DNA from: Brevibacterium yomogidense
GTDB lineage: Bacteria; Actinomycetota; Actinomycetes; Actinomycetales; Brevibacteriaceae
Direction: 5' to 3'
DNA length: 64,000 nucleotides
Assembly (NCBI RefSeq): GCF_016107685.1
Contig: NZ_JABASY010000003.1
Span: 483,039 to 547,038, forward strand
Shown in pieces: positions 32,077 to 39,684 of the stretch. Position 1 is the stretch's first letter, and each line of letters starts with the position of its first letter. Under the pieces are notes generated by a model. That model was not told the origin of the DNA, did no database searches, and saw only the letters and a program-made list of their open reading frames with translations. The position numbers and the translations under genes were made by a program.

Positions 32077-33952
32077 GCAGACGCCCACCTGGCTGCGCGA
32101 CCTGCAGTCCGACGTCCAGGCCGAGTGGGAGGACGCACTGACGCTCGTCGACTGGTCCACCCCGCCCACCGCGGTGTGGGAGCCGCCCGCAGCGCCGGGC
32201 TCCGCCGGCACATGGTTCCCCGGCGGATCGGTTGATGTTGCGTGGAACCTCGTGCACCGGCACGTCGCGGACCACGGCGATCGTGTCGCCGTGCACTGGG
32301 AGGGCGAGCCGGGCGACCGCGCGTCCTTCACCTACGCGGACCTGTCCCACGAGGTCGTGCGGGCCACCCGCGCATTCCGGGCACTGGGGGTCGGCCCGGA
32401 CGACGTCGTCGCACTGCACACCGGCTGGCTGCCGGAGACGGTCGTCACGATGCTCGCGTGCATGAGCATCGGCGCGTCGTGGTCGATGCTGCCCGTCTCC
32501 CTGCCCCTGGAGGCCCTCGGTACCCGGATCGACGAACTCGCACCGACCGTCCTCCTCACCCAGGACGGCGCATGGAGGCGGGGCTCCGTCCTGCCCCTCA
32601 AGAGCCGCGCCGACGAAGCACTCGCGGGCACCGCCGGGGTGGAGGCGACCGTCGTCGTCCGCCGCACCGGCATGGATGTCCAGTGGTTCCACGGGGATCA
32701 CTGGTTCGCAGACCTGCTCGCGGCTGCGGATACGGATGCAGACACCGCCGCCGAGTCAGCCACGGGCCCCGCCGCCGGGTCCGCTGCCGAGGCCGCAGTC
32801 GGGTCCGCTGCGCCCCCGCGCTCCGCAGGACTGTCACCCGACCACATCCTGTGCACCCGCCAGCAGGCCTCCGGCGCACCGACGACACGGCTCACCGAGC
32901 ACACGGTCGCGGGCGTGCTCATGACGGCCGGGGCGTTCCACTCCGCCGTCCGCACGGGGCCCGTGTTCTGGTGCGCTGCGGACGTCTCCTGGGCAGTGTC
33001 GACGTGGCACGGGCTCATCGGCCCGCTGCTCTTCGGCGACACGGTCGTCGTGTACGAGGGGACGCTCGACGTCCCGGACCAGCTGCGGACCCTCGACGTC
33101 GTCGACCGCTACGGCGTGTCGACGCTCGTGACGTCCCCTTCCGTCATGCGGACGCTGCGGTCGTGGCACATCGAGGAGGCGCTGGGGACCCGGGGAGGCA
33201 CGCTGCGGCGCCTCGTCACCGCCGGTGAACCGGTTGAACCCAGCTTGGGTGAATGGATGCAGGCCTCGTTCGGCGAAGCCGGGTGCGAGGTGTCCGACGG
33301 GTGGGGGCAGGTCGAGCTCACGGGGATCGTCTACGTGAACGGCACCACTCCCCTGCTCGACTCCGCGCGCGTCGCCGCACGGAATGCCGAGCGGCAGCAG
33401 ATCCAGCCGGGCGAGTCCGGGCAGCTCGTCCTCCGTCTGCCCACGCCGGGCTCACTGGTGCTCGCGGAGGCTCTGGAGCGCGGGTGGTCCGACGGCACTG
33501 CGGACACGCTCGCCATCACGGAGGACGTGATCACCGCCGCGGATGACGGGAGTCTGCACTTCCGGGGGCGGCTGGACGGGGTCGTCTCCGTCTCCGGTCA
33601 GCTCATCTCGCTGCAGGCGGTGTCCCAGGCCCTGCAGGAACACCCTTTCGTGACAGCTGCGACAGCGTTGCGTGCGCACAGGGAGAACTCCGGCAGCACG
33701 ATCATCGCGTGCGTCGTCGCGGACGGCACGCCCAGTGCTGAGTCCGCTCACGAGCTCATCGCGACGGTGAACACGGAGCTGGGTGGGCTGGCCCGCCCGC
33801 GCATGATCGTGTTCGTCGACAGGATGACACCCGAGGTCGACCGGACAGTGCTCGCGGACGCACTCATGTCACTGGTGCCCTCACGCACCGCATGGGCAGT
33901 GCGCTCATGGGACGAGGTGCTCGAGGCGGCGCAGTCCCCGCGCTCTGTGTGA
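32069..33952 (+). CDS. Degenerate acetyl-CoA-synthetase-like AMP-binding protein
   Basis: 627 residues with the full-length architecture of acetyl/acetoacetyl-CoA synthetases, including the N-terminal Trp-Asn-Leu-Val region near 57 and an Asp-Gly-Trp-Gly-Gln-Val-Glu adenine motif near 415. Catalytic parts are lost. The Ser/Thr/Gly-rich phosphate loop with its Lys is replaced by Cys262-Thr-Arg-Gln-Gln-Ala-Ser-Gly-Ala-Pro. The Thr-Gly-Asp motif reads Thr484-Glu-Asp486. The C-terminal catalytic Lys region reads Thr587-Pro-Glu-Val-Asp-Arg-Thr. An Ala/Asp-rich insert lies near 225-260. The frame is open and AAGGAG precedes the start inside iclR, so it is expressed but probably not a normal ligase. 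A regulatory or acyl-binding role alongside IclR is one possibility. Confidence 0.8.
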   Translation: MAEQTPTWLRDLQSDVQAEWEDALTLVDWSTPPTAVWEPPAAPGSAGTWFPGGSVDVAWNLVHRHVADHGDRVAVHWEGEPGDRASFTYADLSHEVVRATRAFRALGVGPDDVVALHTGWLPETVVTMLACMSIGASWSMLPVSLPLEALGTRIDELAPTVLLTQDGAWRRGSVLPLKSRADEALAGTAGVEATVVVRRTGMDVQWFHGDHWFADLLAAADTDADTAAESATGPAAGSAAEAAVGSAAPPRSAGLSPDHILCTRQQASGAPTTRLTEHTVAGVLMTAGAFHSAVRTGPVFWCAADVSWAVSTWHGLIGPLLFGDTVVVYEGTLDVPDQLRTLDVVDRYGVSTLVTSPSVMRTLRSWHIEEALGTRGGTLRRLVTAGEPVEPSLGEWMQASFGEAGCEVSDGWGQVELTGIVYVNGTTPLLDSARVAARNAERQQIQPGESGQLVLRLPTPGSLVLAEALERGWSDGTADTLAITEDVITAADDGSLHFRGRLDGVVSVSGQLISLQAVSQALQEHPFVTAATALRAHRENSGSTIIACVVADGTPSAESAHELIATVNTELGGLARPRMIVFVDRMTPEVDRTVLADALMSLVPSRTAWAVRSWDEVLEAAQSPRSV

Positions 33953-33980
33953 GACGACTCCACTGACCGGCGCGGCCCGG

Positions 33981-34017
33981 CCGGTCCGCGACCCGACCGG
34001 TCCGCGACCCGACCGGT
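33981..34017 (+). repeat. 16-bp tandem repeat
   Basis: CCGGTCCGCGACCCGA occurs twice in tandem (33981-33996, 33997-34012) with five bases of a third copy. It lies in the 141-bp gap between the ACS-like gene and the convergent LysE-type gene and may stand in for a terminator, since no other strong hairpin is seen there. Confidence 0.8.
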
Positions 34018-34093
34018 GAGGGACACCGCGGAATAACCCGCAGGGACGGGCTCAGACGCCGGGAGCGGCTCTCACACTCACCCCGCGCCCCGT

Positions 34094-34894
34094 TCAGAGG
34101 ACGATGAGGGAGAGCCCGATGATCACGAGGACCGCCCCGGCGACCCCATCGACCACGAGAGGGCCGGAACCGCGCGTGAGGAGCCGACCGATCCGACGGG
34201 CCACGACGGACAGCCCCATCCCGTAGGCGATCATGACCACGACGACCGTGGCAACGAGGATCACGTGGTCCGCCGCGCTGGGAGCAGCGGGCAGGAAAGG
34301 TGGCAGGAGTGCGAGGAAGAACAGCCCTGTCTTCGGATTGGTGAGCGAGCTGATCATGCCCGTCCGGAACACCGACGCGTGCGATCGCGCGCGGATCCGC
34401 GGTTCGTCGGAGTCGAACTCGGTGGGGAGCTCCCACTCCGCGGCGACCTCGGCAGGAGACTCCGGCTGGTCAGACAGGACAGACGACCCGCCTGACGACT
34501 CCGCTGCGGTCGACGCACTCGCGGTACCGGTGCCGACCGACAGCTCTGAACCGCCCACACCGGCACCCACACTCACGGGCGCCGGGACGGGGGCCCTGCG
34601 CTGACGCGCCCGGTGCACCTGCACGAGCGCACTGAGGCCGAGGAACACGAGGTACGACCCGCCGATCCACGTGAGTCCCGCCCGGACCTCGGGGAAGCGC
34701 TGCAGCAGCGCGGCCACCCCGGTGAGCGCGAGGACCGCCCACACGAGGACACCCAGCGCCACCGCCACGGAGTACACGAAGCCTGCTCGCACGCTGTGCG
34801 CAGCGAAGCGAAGGGTGAGGAACGTGTCCGGTCCCGGTGTCACCGCAAGGATCACGCACGCTCCGATGAATGCCACATACTCCGCGCCCGTCAT
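34094..34894 (-). CDS. LysE/RhtB family exporter
   Basis: 266 residues from the ATG at 34894 (GTG at 34909 is an alternative). The N-terminal helix with Ala-Val-Thr-Pro-Gly-Pro-Asp near residue 20 is the LysE/RhtB signature. Three helices precede, and three follow, a hydrophilic Ser/Glu/Pro-rich central stretch of about 80 residues (about 95-175), far longer than the usual short loop. Asn-Pro-Lys-Thr-Gly-Leu-Phe-Phe near 182 is the conserved second-half motif. Such proteins export amino acids or related small metabolites. It is divergent from a LysR regulator, as lysE is from lysG in corynebacteria. Confidence 0.87.
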   Translation of the reverse strand: MTGAEYVAFIGACVILAVTPGPDTFLTLRFAAHSVRAGFVYSVAVALGVLVWAVLALTGVAALLQRFPEVRAGLTWIGGSYLVFLGLSALVQVHRARQRRAPVPAPVSVGAGVGGSELSVGTGTASASTAAESSGGSSVLSDQPESPAEVAAEWELPTEFDSDEPRIRARSHASVFRTGMISSLTNPKTGLFFLALLPPFLPAAPSAADHVILVATVVVVMIAYGMGLSVVARRIGRLLTRGSGPLVVDGVAGAVLVIIGLSLIVL

Positions 34895-35034
34895 CGGCAC
34901 CCACCCCACACGTCCATCGCACTCCGTTCACCCGATCACACCGGCAGGACACGGTTCCGTCCCGCTGTGCGGCCCCACACTGCTCGACCGCACACGTGCA
35001 GGCGACCTCACCCAGGATGCCTCGTGCGACTCTG

Positions 35035-35083
35035 CATGAAAAGCAGAGGTTTCCTCATGATCATCAGGCAGCGCCGTATGATC
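35035..35083. promoter_or_regulatory. Two overlapping inverted repeats between the LysE-type and LysR genes
   Basis: CATGA...TCATG (35035-35059, with an inner AAA/TTT pair) and GATCAT...ATGATC (35059-35083) share one base. They lie immediately upstream of the LysR start and would suit a LysR-type regulator that autoregulates and controls the divergent exporter. Confidence 0.45.
35077..35082 (+). promoter_or_regulatory. -10-like box for a leaderless lysR mRNA
   Basis: TATGAT ends 6 nt before the ATG at 35089, inside the second inverted repeat. The six bases between, CGGAGC, are too close to the ATG for a normal ribosome-binding site. Confidence 0.45.
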
Positions 35084-35088
35084 GGAGC

Positions 35089-36015
35089 ATGTGGGATCTC
35101 AACAGGCTGAGGATGTGGCGGGCCGTCGTGAGCGCAGGGTCCGTCACCGCCGCCGCGCGAAATCTCCAGTACTCCCCAGCGAGCGTCAGCCAGCAGGTCA
35201 TCGCCCTGCAGCAGACGGTCGGGTTCCCGTTGTACAGGCGGGTGGGGCGCGGCATCGAGGTGACAGAGGCCGGCCGCAGGTTCGCGGAGGAGACTGATCC
35301 GCTCTTCGCAGAATCCACACGGCTCACCCGTATTGTCGACGCCATCCGCTCCGGTCCCCGTGCTCGGATCACGATCGGCTGTCCGTCCTCCATCGCGAAG
35401 GAGTGGATCCCGGCCGTGCTGCGGGAGGCGGTCGCCCACCACCCGGACCTGCAGTTCGACATCCTCACGAACGAACCGTTCAGCGGCGCCGATCAGCGCC
35501 GGCCGGACATCGAGATCAGCAGCGAGCCGGGCCACGCTGATCCGCAACCCGTTGCACGCTACCGTTCCGAGCACCTGCTCGACGACGCGTACGTGCTCGT
35601 GCTCCCGCAGGCGCACCCCGTCGCCGAGCATCCGACCGTGCCCGTCGCGCAGCTGCAGGACCTTCCGCTCCTCGACCTCGACGTCCAGGGCAGCGCGACC
35701 GGCGACGTCATCGACGAGGTGATGCGCGCTGCAGGAATCACACCGCTGTACGTCGCTCGTGCCGACGACCACTACGGGGTGCGCGCCATGGTGGCCGCGG
35801 GGATCGGGGTGGCGCCGCTCCCTCGCCTGGCGGTCCGCGACCTGCCCGACGGGCTCACGACCCGACCGCTCGTAGACCCCGTGCCTCACAGGAGGATGGT
35901 GCTCCGCATCGACGAGCGGATCGCGCACCTGGCACACATCAGCAGCATCCGTGACGCCTTCGTCCGGGTCGCCGACGAGACAGCCGCCGACGCCGAGGCG
36001 GCAGGGAGTTCGTGA
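35089..36015 (+). CDS. LysR family transcriptional regulator
   Basis: 308 residues: an N-terminal helix-turn-helix (1-60) with Ser-Val-Thr-Ala-Ala-Ala-x-x-Leu and Ser-Pro-Ala-Ser-Val-Ser-Gln-Gln, a linker helix, and a two-lobed substrate-binding domain (about 90-295). The start at 35089 gives Met-Trp-Asp-Leu-Asn-Arg-Leu, a natural LysR beginning; the in-frame extension upstream runs through the intergenic operators and is rejected. Divergent from the LysE-type exporter it presumably controls. Confidence 0.92.
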   Translation: MWDLNRLRMWRAVVSAGSVTAAARNLQYSPASVSQQVIALQQTVGFPLYRRVGRGIEVTEAGRRFAEETDPLFAESTRLTRIVDAIRSGPRARITIGCPSSIAKEWIPAVLREAVAHHPDLQFDILTNEPFSGADQRRPDIEISSEPGHADPQPVARYRSEHLLDDAYVLVLPQAHPVAEHPTVPVAQLQDLPLLDLDVQGSATGDVIDEVMRAAGITPLYVARADDHYGVRAMVAAGIGVAPLPRLAVRDLPDGLTTRPLVDPVPHRRMVLRIDERIAHLAHISSIRDAFVRVADETAADAEAAGSS

Positions 36016-36059
36016 GGCGGCAGAAACTCCACGAGACGACAGTGAGCCCGTGACACGAC

Positions 36060-36095
36060 GAAGCCGCCACGATCCCGAAGGATCGTGACGGCTTC
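36060..36095. terminator. Hairpin terminator between lysR and rplQ
   Basis: A 16-bp inverted repeat with one mismatch and a CGAA tetraloop, 44 bp after the LysR stop. Confidence 0.75.
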
Positions 36096-36149
36096 ACTCA
36101 GTGGGGCGTGCTCACGGTCTGAGCGACGTCCCACCGCTGCGCGAGGGGT

Positions 36150-36178
36150 GATCCCCGCGGACACTGCCCGCGGGGATC
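36150..36178 (-). terminator. Terminator of the alpha operon
   Basis: A perfect 11-bp inverted repeat (36150-36160 and 36168-36178) lies 5 bp after the rplQ stop. With the neighbouring hairpin it insulates the ribosomal operon from lysR. Confidence 0.75.
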
Positions 36179-36182
36179 GACC

Positions 36183-36773
36183 TCACTTGTCGGTGTCGTC
36201 AGCCGGTGCGGAATCCGCGTCGGCTTCCGCTGCCGCCTGCGCTTCGTCTTCCTGCGCACCCGAGGTGACGTCTGCTTCGGCAGCCGGAGCGGCCTCGGCG
36301 TCGGTCGACTCCGCGTCCACGACGTCGGCCTCGACGACCTCTGTCTCAGCCGGTGCCTCGGCAGCGGCTGCGGTGGCCTGCTCGGCCTCCTTCACCGTCG
36401 CCTCCTTGGGCGAATACGGCTCCAGGACGAGCTCGATGACGGCCATCGGCGCGTTGTCGCCCTTGCGGGGGCCGATCTTCGTGATGCGGGTGTAGCCGCC
36501 GGGGCGCTCAGCGACCGCAGGTGCGATCGAGGTGAAGAGCTCGTGCACGATTCCCTTGTCGGAGATCGAACCGAGGACGCGACGGCGTGCTGCCAGGTCA
36601 CCCTTCTTGGCGAAGGTGACGAGTCGTTCCGCGACCGGGCGCAGGCGCTTGGCCTTCGTCACGGTCGTGGTGATGGACTTGTGCTCGAAGAGCTGCGCAG
36701 CCAGGTTGTTGAGCATGATGCGCTCGTGCGCCGGCGAGCCTCCGAGGCGGTTTCCCTTGGTGGGAGTGGGCAT
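36183..36773 (-). CDS. rplQ: 50S ribosomal protein L17
   Basis: 196 residues. Residues 1-120 are a normal L17 (Met-Pro-Thr-Pro-Thr-Lys-Gly-x-Arg-Leu-Gly-Gly start, Thr-Thr-Val-Thr-Lys-Ala-Lys, Gly-Gly-Tyr-Thr-Arg-Ile). The remaining 75 residues are an acidic Ala/Glu/Asp-rich tail without basic residues, a lineage-specific extension likely to hang off the ribosome near the exit tunnel. It closes the alpha operon after rpoA, with a terminator just beyond. The usual downstream truA is absent. Confidence 0.96.
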   Translation of the reverse strand: MPTPTKGNRLGGSPAHERIMLNNLAAQLFEHKSITTTVTKAKRLRPVAERLVTFAKKGDLAARRRVLGSISDKGIVHELFTSIAPAVAERPGGYTRITKIGPRKGDNAPMAVIELVLEPYSPKEATVKEAEQATAAAAEAPAETEVVEADVVDAESTDAEAAPAAEADVTSGAQEDEAQAAAEADADSAPADDTDK

Positions 36774-36815
36774 TGTTCTGTCTCCTTGGAATTCTTACGT
36801 ACCGCGGGCTACCGC

Positions 36816-37814
36816 TCAGTACTGCTCGTCCTCGACGAACGCGTCTTCATCGGTCTCGCCGGCTTCGCCGAAGCCGACCGCGCTGTCCTTGAGGCTGAGG
36901 CCCAGCTCACCGAGCTTCTGGCGGACCTCGTCGATGGACTTCTGGCCGAAGTTCCGGATGTCCATGAGATCCGCTTCGCTGCGCGACACGAGTTCACCCA
37001 CGGAGTGGATGCCTTCGCGCTTGAGGCAGTTGTAGGAGCGGACCGTCAGCTCGAGGTCTTCGATCGCCAGAGCGAGGTCTGCGGCCATCGCGGCGTCCAC
37101 CGGCGACGGTCCGATCTCGATGCCTTCGGCTTCGACGTTGAGCTCGCGAGCGAGCCCGAAGAGTTCGACCAGGGTCGTACCCGCAGATGCGAGTGCGTCA
37201 CGGGGCACGATGGACGGCTTGGTCTCGACGTCGATGATGAGGCGATCGAAGTCCGTGCGCTGTTCGACACGCGTGGCTTCGACCTTGTACGACACCTTGA
37301 GCACGGGCGAGTAGATCGAGTCGACCGGTATCCGGCCGATCTCTGCGTCCGCGTTCTTGTTCTGCGCGGCGGACACGTAGCCGCGTCCGCGCTCGACGGT
37401 CAGCTCGATGTCGAGCCGACCGGTGTCGTTGAGGGTGGCGATGTACAGCTCGGGGTTGTGGATCTCGACGCCGGCGGGCGCAGAGATGTCCTCAGCGGTG
37501 ACGGCACCGGGTCCCTGCTTGCGCAGGTAGGCGACGACAGGCTCGTCGAACTCCGAGGACACGACCAGCGACTTCAGGTTGAGGAGGAACTCTGTGACGT
37601 CCTCCTTCACCCCCGGAACCGTCGAGAACTCGTGCAGGACTCCGTCGATCCGGACGCTCGTGACCGAGGCGCCCGGGATGGACGAGAGGAGTGTGCGGCG
37701 CATCGAGTTGCCGAGGGTGTAGCCGAATCCGGGCTCGAGCGGTTCAATGGTGAACCGCGATCGGCGATCGGAGACGACCTCTTCCGTGAGCGTGGGGCGC
37801 TGTGCAATGAGCAC
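36816..37814 (-). CDS. rpoA: DNA-directed RNA polymerase subunit alpha
   Basis: 332 residues. The N-terminal dimerisation and assembly domain (1-230) has [14 protein letters not shown] and Arg-Arg-Thr-Leu-Leu. The C-terminal DNA/activator-binding domain (about 255-315) has Cys-Leu-Lys-Arg-Glu-Gly-Ile and Arg-Asn-Phe-Gly-Gln-Lys-Ser. The start is GTG at 37814. In most bacteria rpsD precedes it; here a 170-bp gap with a GAGCACG/CGTGCTC hairpin (37866-37888) lies in that place. Confidence 0.98.
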   Translation of the reverse strand: MLIAQRPTLTEEVVSDRRSRFTIEPLEPGFGYTLGNSMRRTLLSSIPGASVTSVRIDGVLHEFSTVPGVKEDVTEFLLNLKSLVVSSEFDEPVVAYLRKQGPGAVTAEDISAPAGVEIHNPELYIATLNDTGRLDIELTVERGRGYVSAAQNKNADAEIGRIPVDSIYSPVLKVSYKVEATRVEQRTDFDRLIIDVETKPSIVPRDALASAGTTLVELFGLARELNVEAEGIEIGPSPVDAAMAADLALAIEDLELTVRSYNCLKREGIHSVGELVSRSEADLMDIRNFGQKSIDEVRQKLGELGLSLKDSAVGFGEAGETDEDAFVEDEQY

Positions 37815-37984
37815 GTGGGCTTCCTTTCAGCGAACATCCGCTATATGACGTTCGCGGGCATTCAAGAGCACGCGGCGGGTACGTGCTCGAAACGCTGGCG
37901 GTAGACGATCCGGACGCGGCCCGGGTGTGCCGTTCGAACGCCCTGTGGACCTTCGTCGACGTACCGAACCGCGACCGGGACGGA

Positions 37985-38392
37985 TCAGCCGCGCCGACGC
38001 TTGGGCGGACGGCAGCCGTTGTGCGGCGTGGGCGTGACGTCCTGGATCGTGCCCAGCTCCAGCCCTGCGGCCTGGAGCGAGCGGATCGCGGTCTCACGTC
38101 CGGAGCCCGGGCCCTTCACGAAGACGTCGACCTTCTTGAGTCCGTGCTCCTGCGCACGACGCGCGGCGGACTCGGCGGCCATCTGAGCGGCGTACGGGGT
38201 CGACTTGCGCGAGCCCTTGAAGCCGACCTCACCGGAGGACGCCCATGAGATGACGCCGCCGGACGGGTCCGTGATGGACACGATCGTGTTGTTGAATGTG
38301 GACTTGATGTGCGCCTGACCGGCGACGATGTTCTTCTTCTGACCGCGACGCGTCTTACGCGCTGCAGCTGCTGTGCGTGTCTTGGGGGGCAT
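37985..38392 (-). CDS. rpsK: 30S ribosomal protein S11
   Basis: 135 residues; platform protein of the small subunit contacting the mRNA exit site. Carries the S11 core Ala-x-Ile-x-Ser-Thr-Phe-Asn-Asn-Thr-Ile-Val and the C-terminal Asp-Val-Thr-Pro-x-[11 protein letters not shown] signature. 33 bp after rpsM; not followed by rpsD. Confidence 0.97.
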   Translation of the reverse strand: MPPKTRTAAAARKTRRGQKKNIVAGQAHIKSTFNNTIVSITDPSGGVISWASSGEVGFKGSRKSTPYAAQMAAESAARRAQEHGLKKVDVFVKGPGSGRETAIRSLQAAGLELGTIQDVTPTPHNGCRPPKRRRG

Positions 38393-38425
38393 ATTCGTCG
38401 AAACTCCTGATCGATCCTGAGCGGA

Positions 38426-38794
38426 TTACTTCTTCTTACCGGCCACGGTGCGCTTGGGTCCCTTGCGGGTGCGCGCGTTCGTCTTCGTGCGCTGACCGCG
38501 CACAGGCAGGCCGCGGCGGTGGCGGAGGCCCTCGTAGGAACCGATCTCGACCTTGCGGCGGATGTCGGCGGAGACCTCACGGCGGAGGTCACCCTCTACC
38601 TTGAAGGTGCCTTCGAGGTAATCGCGGAGCTGGACGAGCTCCTCATCGGTCAGGTCTTTCACGCGAGTCGACGGGTCGATCCCCGTCTCCGTCAGGGTCT
38701 GGCGCGCACGCGTGCGGCCCACACCATAGATGTATGTCAGGGCGACTTCCACCCGCTTCTCGCGGGGGATGTCAACTCCGGCAAGACGTGCCAT
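38426..38794 (-). CDS. rpsM: 30S ribosomal protein S13
   Basis: 122 residues from the ATG at 38794 ([14 protein letters not shown] start, AGGAAG upstream); the longer in-frame start at 38845 is rejected. The S13 hallmarks Tyr-Ile-Tyr-Gly-Val-Gly and the basic C-terminal [13 protein letters not shown] tail are intact. A 207-bp spacer with two hairpins separates it from rpmJ, so it may have its own control element. Confidence 0.97.
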   Translation of the reverse strand: MARLAGVDIPREKRVEVALTYIYGVGRTRARQTLTETGIDPSTRVKDLTDEELVQLRDYLEGTFKVEGDLRREVSADIRRKVEIGSYEGLRHRRGLPVRGQRTKTNARTRKGPKRTVAGKKK

Positions 38795-38842
38795 CTGTTC
38801 TTCCTTCTCATTGGTTCGGAGGTGCTGGTGCAGTCCTTGTCC

Positions 38843-38879
38843 CACGGATCATCCGTGAGTCCCCGGCCTCCGACCGGGG
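38843..38879 (-). other. Two adjacent hairpins in the rpsM leader
   Basis: CACGGAT-c-ATCCGTG (38843-38857) and CCCCGG-N7-CCGGGG (38861-38879) lie 50-85 bp upstream of rpsM in the transcript. The position matches that of the S4-responsive leader in other bacteria, although rpsD is not in this operon; regulation is inferred only. Confidence 0.4.
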
Positions 38880-39001
38880 GTATCGTCCCGCACACTGCCG
38901 ATCACCTGGATCGTGCGGTGCGGGGGGCGAGGCCTGCGTGGGTGTGCGGCTCGCTCCCGCTCATGCGGAAGCGACACCAGATCTGCCCGAAGTGAGGGCG
39001 A

Positions 39002-39115
39002 TCAGCCCTGACGCTGCTTGTGGCGCGGGTTGTCGCAGATCACCATGACACGGCTGTGGCGCCGGATGACCTTGCACTTCTCACAGATCGGCTTGACGCT
39101 GGGCTTCACCTTCAT
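39002..39115 (-). CDS. rpmJ: 50S ribosomal protein L36
   Basis: 37 residues beginning [15 protein letters not shown]. The zinc-ribbon ligands Cys11, Cys14, Cys27 and His32 are all present, so this is the zinc-binding (C+) form. Located 79 bp after infA, the standard infA-rpmJ-rpsM order. GGAACAG lies just before the ATG. Confidence 0.96.
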   Translation of the reverse strand: MKVKPSVKPICEKCKVIRRHSRVMVICDNPRHKQRQG

Positions 39116-39194
39116 AGCTGTTCCTTCTTTCACCGCGAATGCCCCGAGATGACCCCGGGGCTGCGCCTGCGAAATCGTCGAAGCGATCTTCTGC

Positions 39195-39416
39195 TTACTT
39201 GTACCGGTAGACGATGCGGCCGCGCGACAGGTCGTATGGAGACAGCTCCACGACGACCCGGTCCTCAGGCAGGATGCGGATGTAGTGCTGACGCATCTTG
39301 CCGGAGATGTGAGCGAGAACTTTGTGGCCGTTGGTCAGCTCAACCCGGAACGAGGCGTTCGGAAGTGCCTCCACCACGGTTCCCTCGATCTCGATGACCC
39401 CTTCTTTTTTGGCCAT
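39195..39416 (-). CDS. infA: Translation initiation factor IF-1
   Basis: 73 residues from the ATG at 39416 ([14 protein letters not shown]); the six-codon in-frame extension is rejected. A single S1-like OB fold with Arg-Val-Glu-Leu-x-Asn-Gly-His and the C-terminal Asp-Leu-x-Arg-Gly-Arg-Ile-Val-Tyr-Arg. First gene of the alpha operon. It normally follows map, but here a 5 kb protease island intervenes, so it needs its own promoter in 39417-39684; a TAGAGT -10-like box at 39614-39619 (minus strand) is a weak candidate. Confidence 0.97.
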   Translation of the reverse strand: MAKKEGVIEIEGTVVEALPNASFRVELTNGHKVLAHISGKMRQHYIRILPEDRVVVELSPYDLSRGRIVYRYK

Positions 39417-39684
39417 GTGTGTTCTCACCCTCAATTTCCCGCGGGTTGCACCGCGTGTCGTTCGTCTTGTGGGGCATTCACCCCTCGTCGACCGGCAGCC
39501 TGCCAGACTGGACGTCCGCCCGGCGTCACGAGCGGATCGTCGTGGATATACTCTCCACGGATCGATCCGCGAGCGGCGCGCACAGGCGTCCTGTGGTCAC
39601 AGGCCAAGAGACTACTCTACAGCAAGACATTCGCATACGCCACATCGAGGCGTCCGCGCAAGGCGGACACGCCGGAGGACAATC

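Noticed and set aside
37805..37984. Hidden or broken rpsD between rpsK and rpoA
   Set aside because: The 170 bp show no frame with S4 motifs and are too short even for a fragment of useful size.
39614..39642. infA promoter (TAGAGT with TGGCGT at 17 bp)
   Set aside because: The -35 matches only two positions; infA needs a promoter here, but I cannot fix it.
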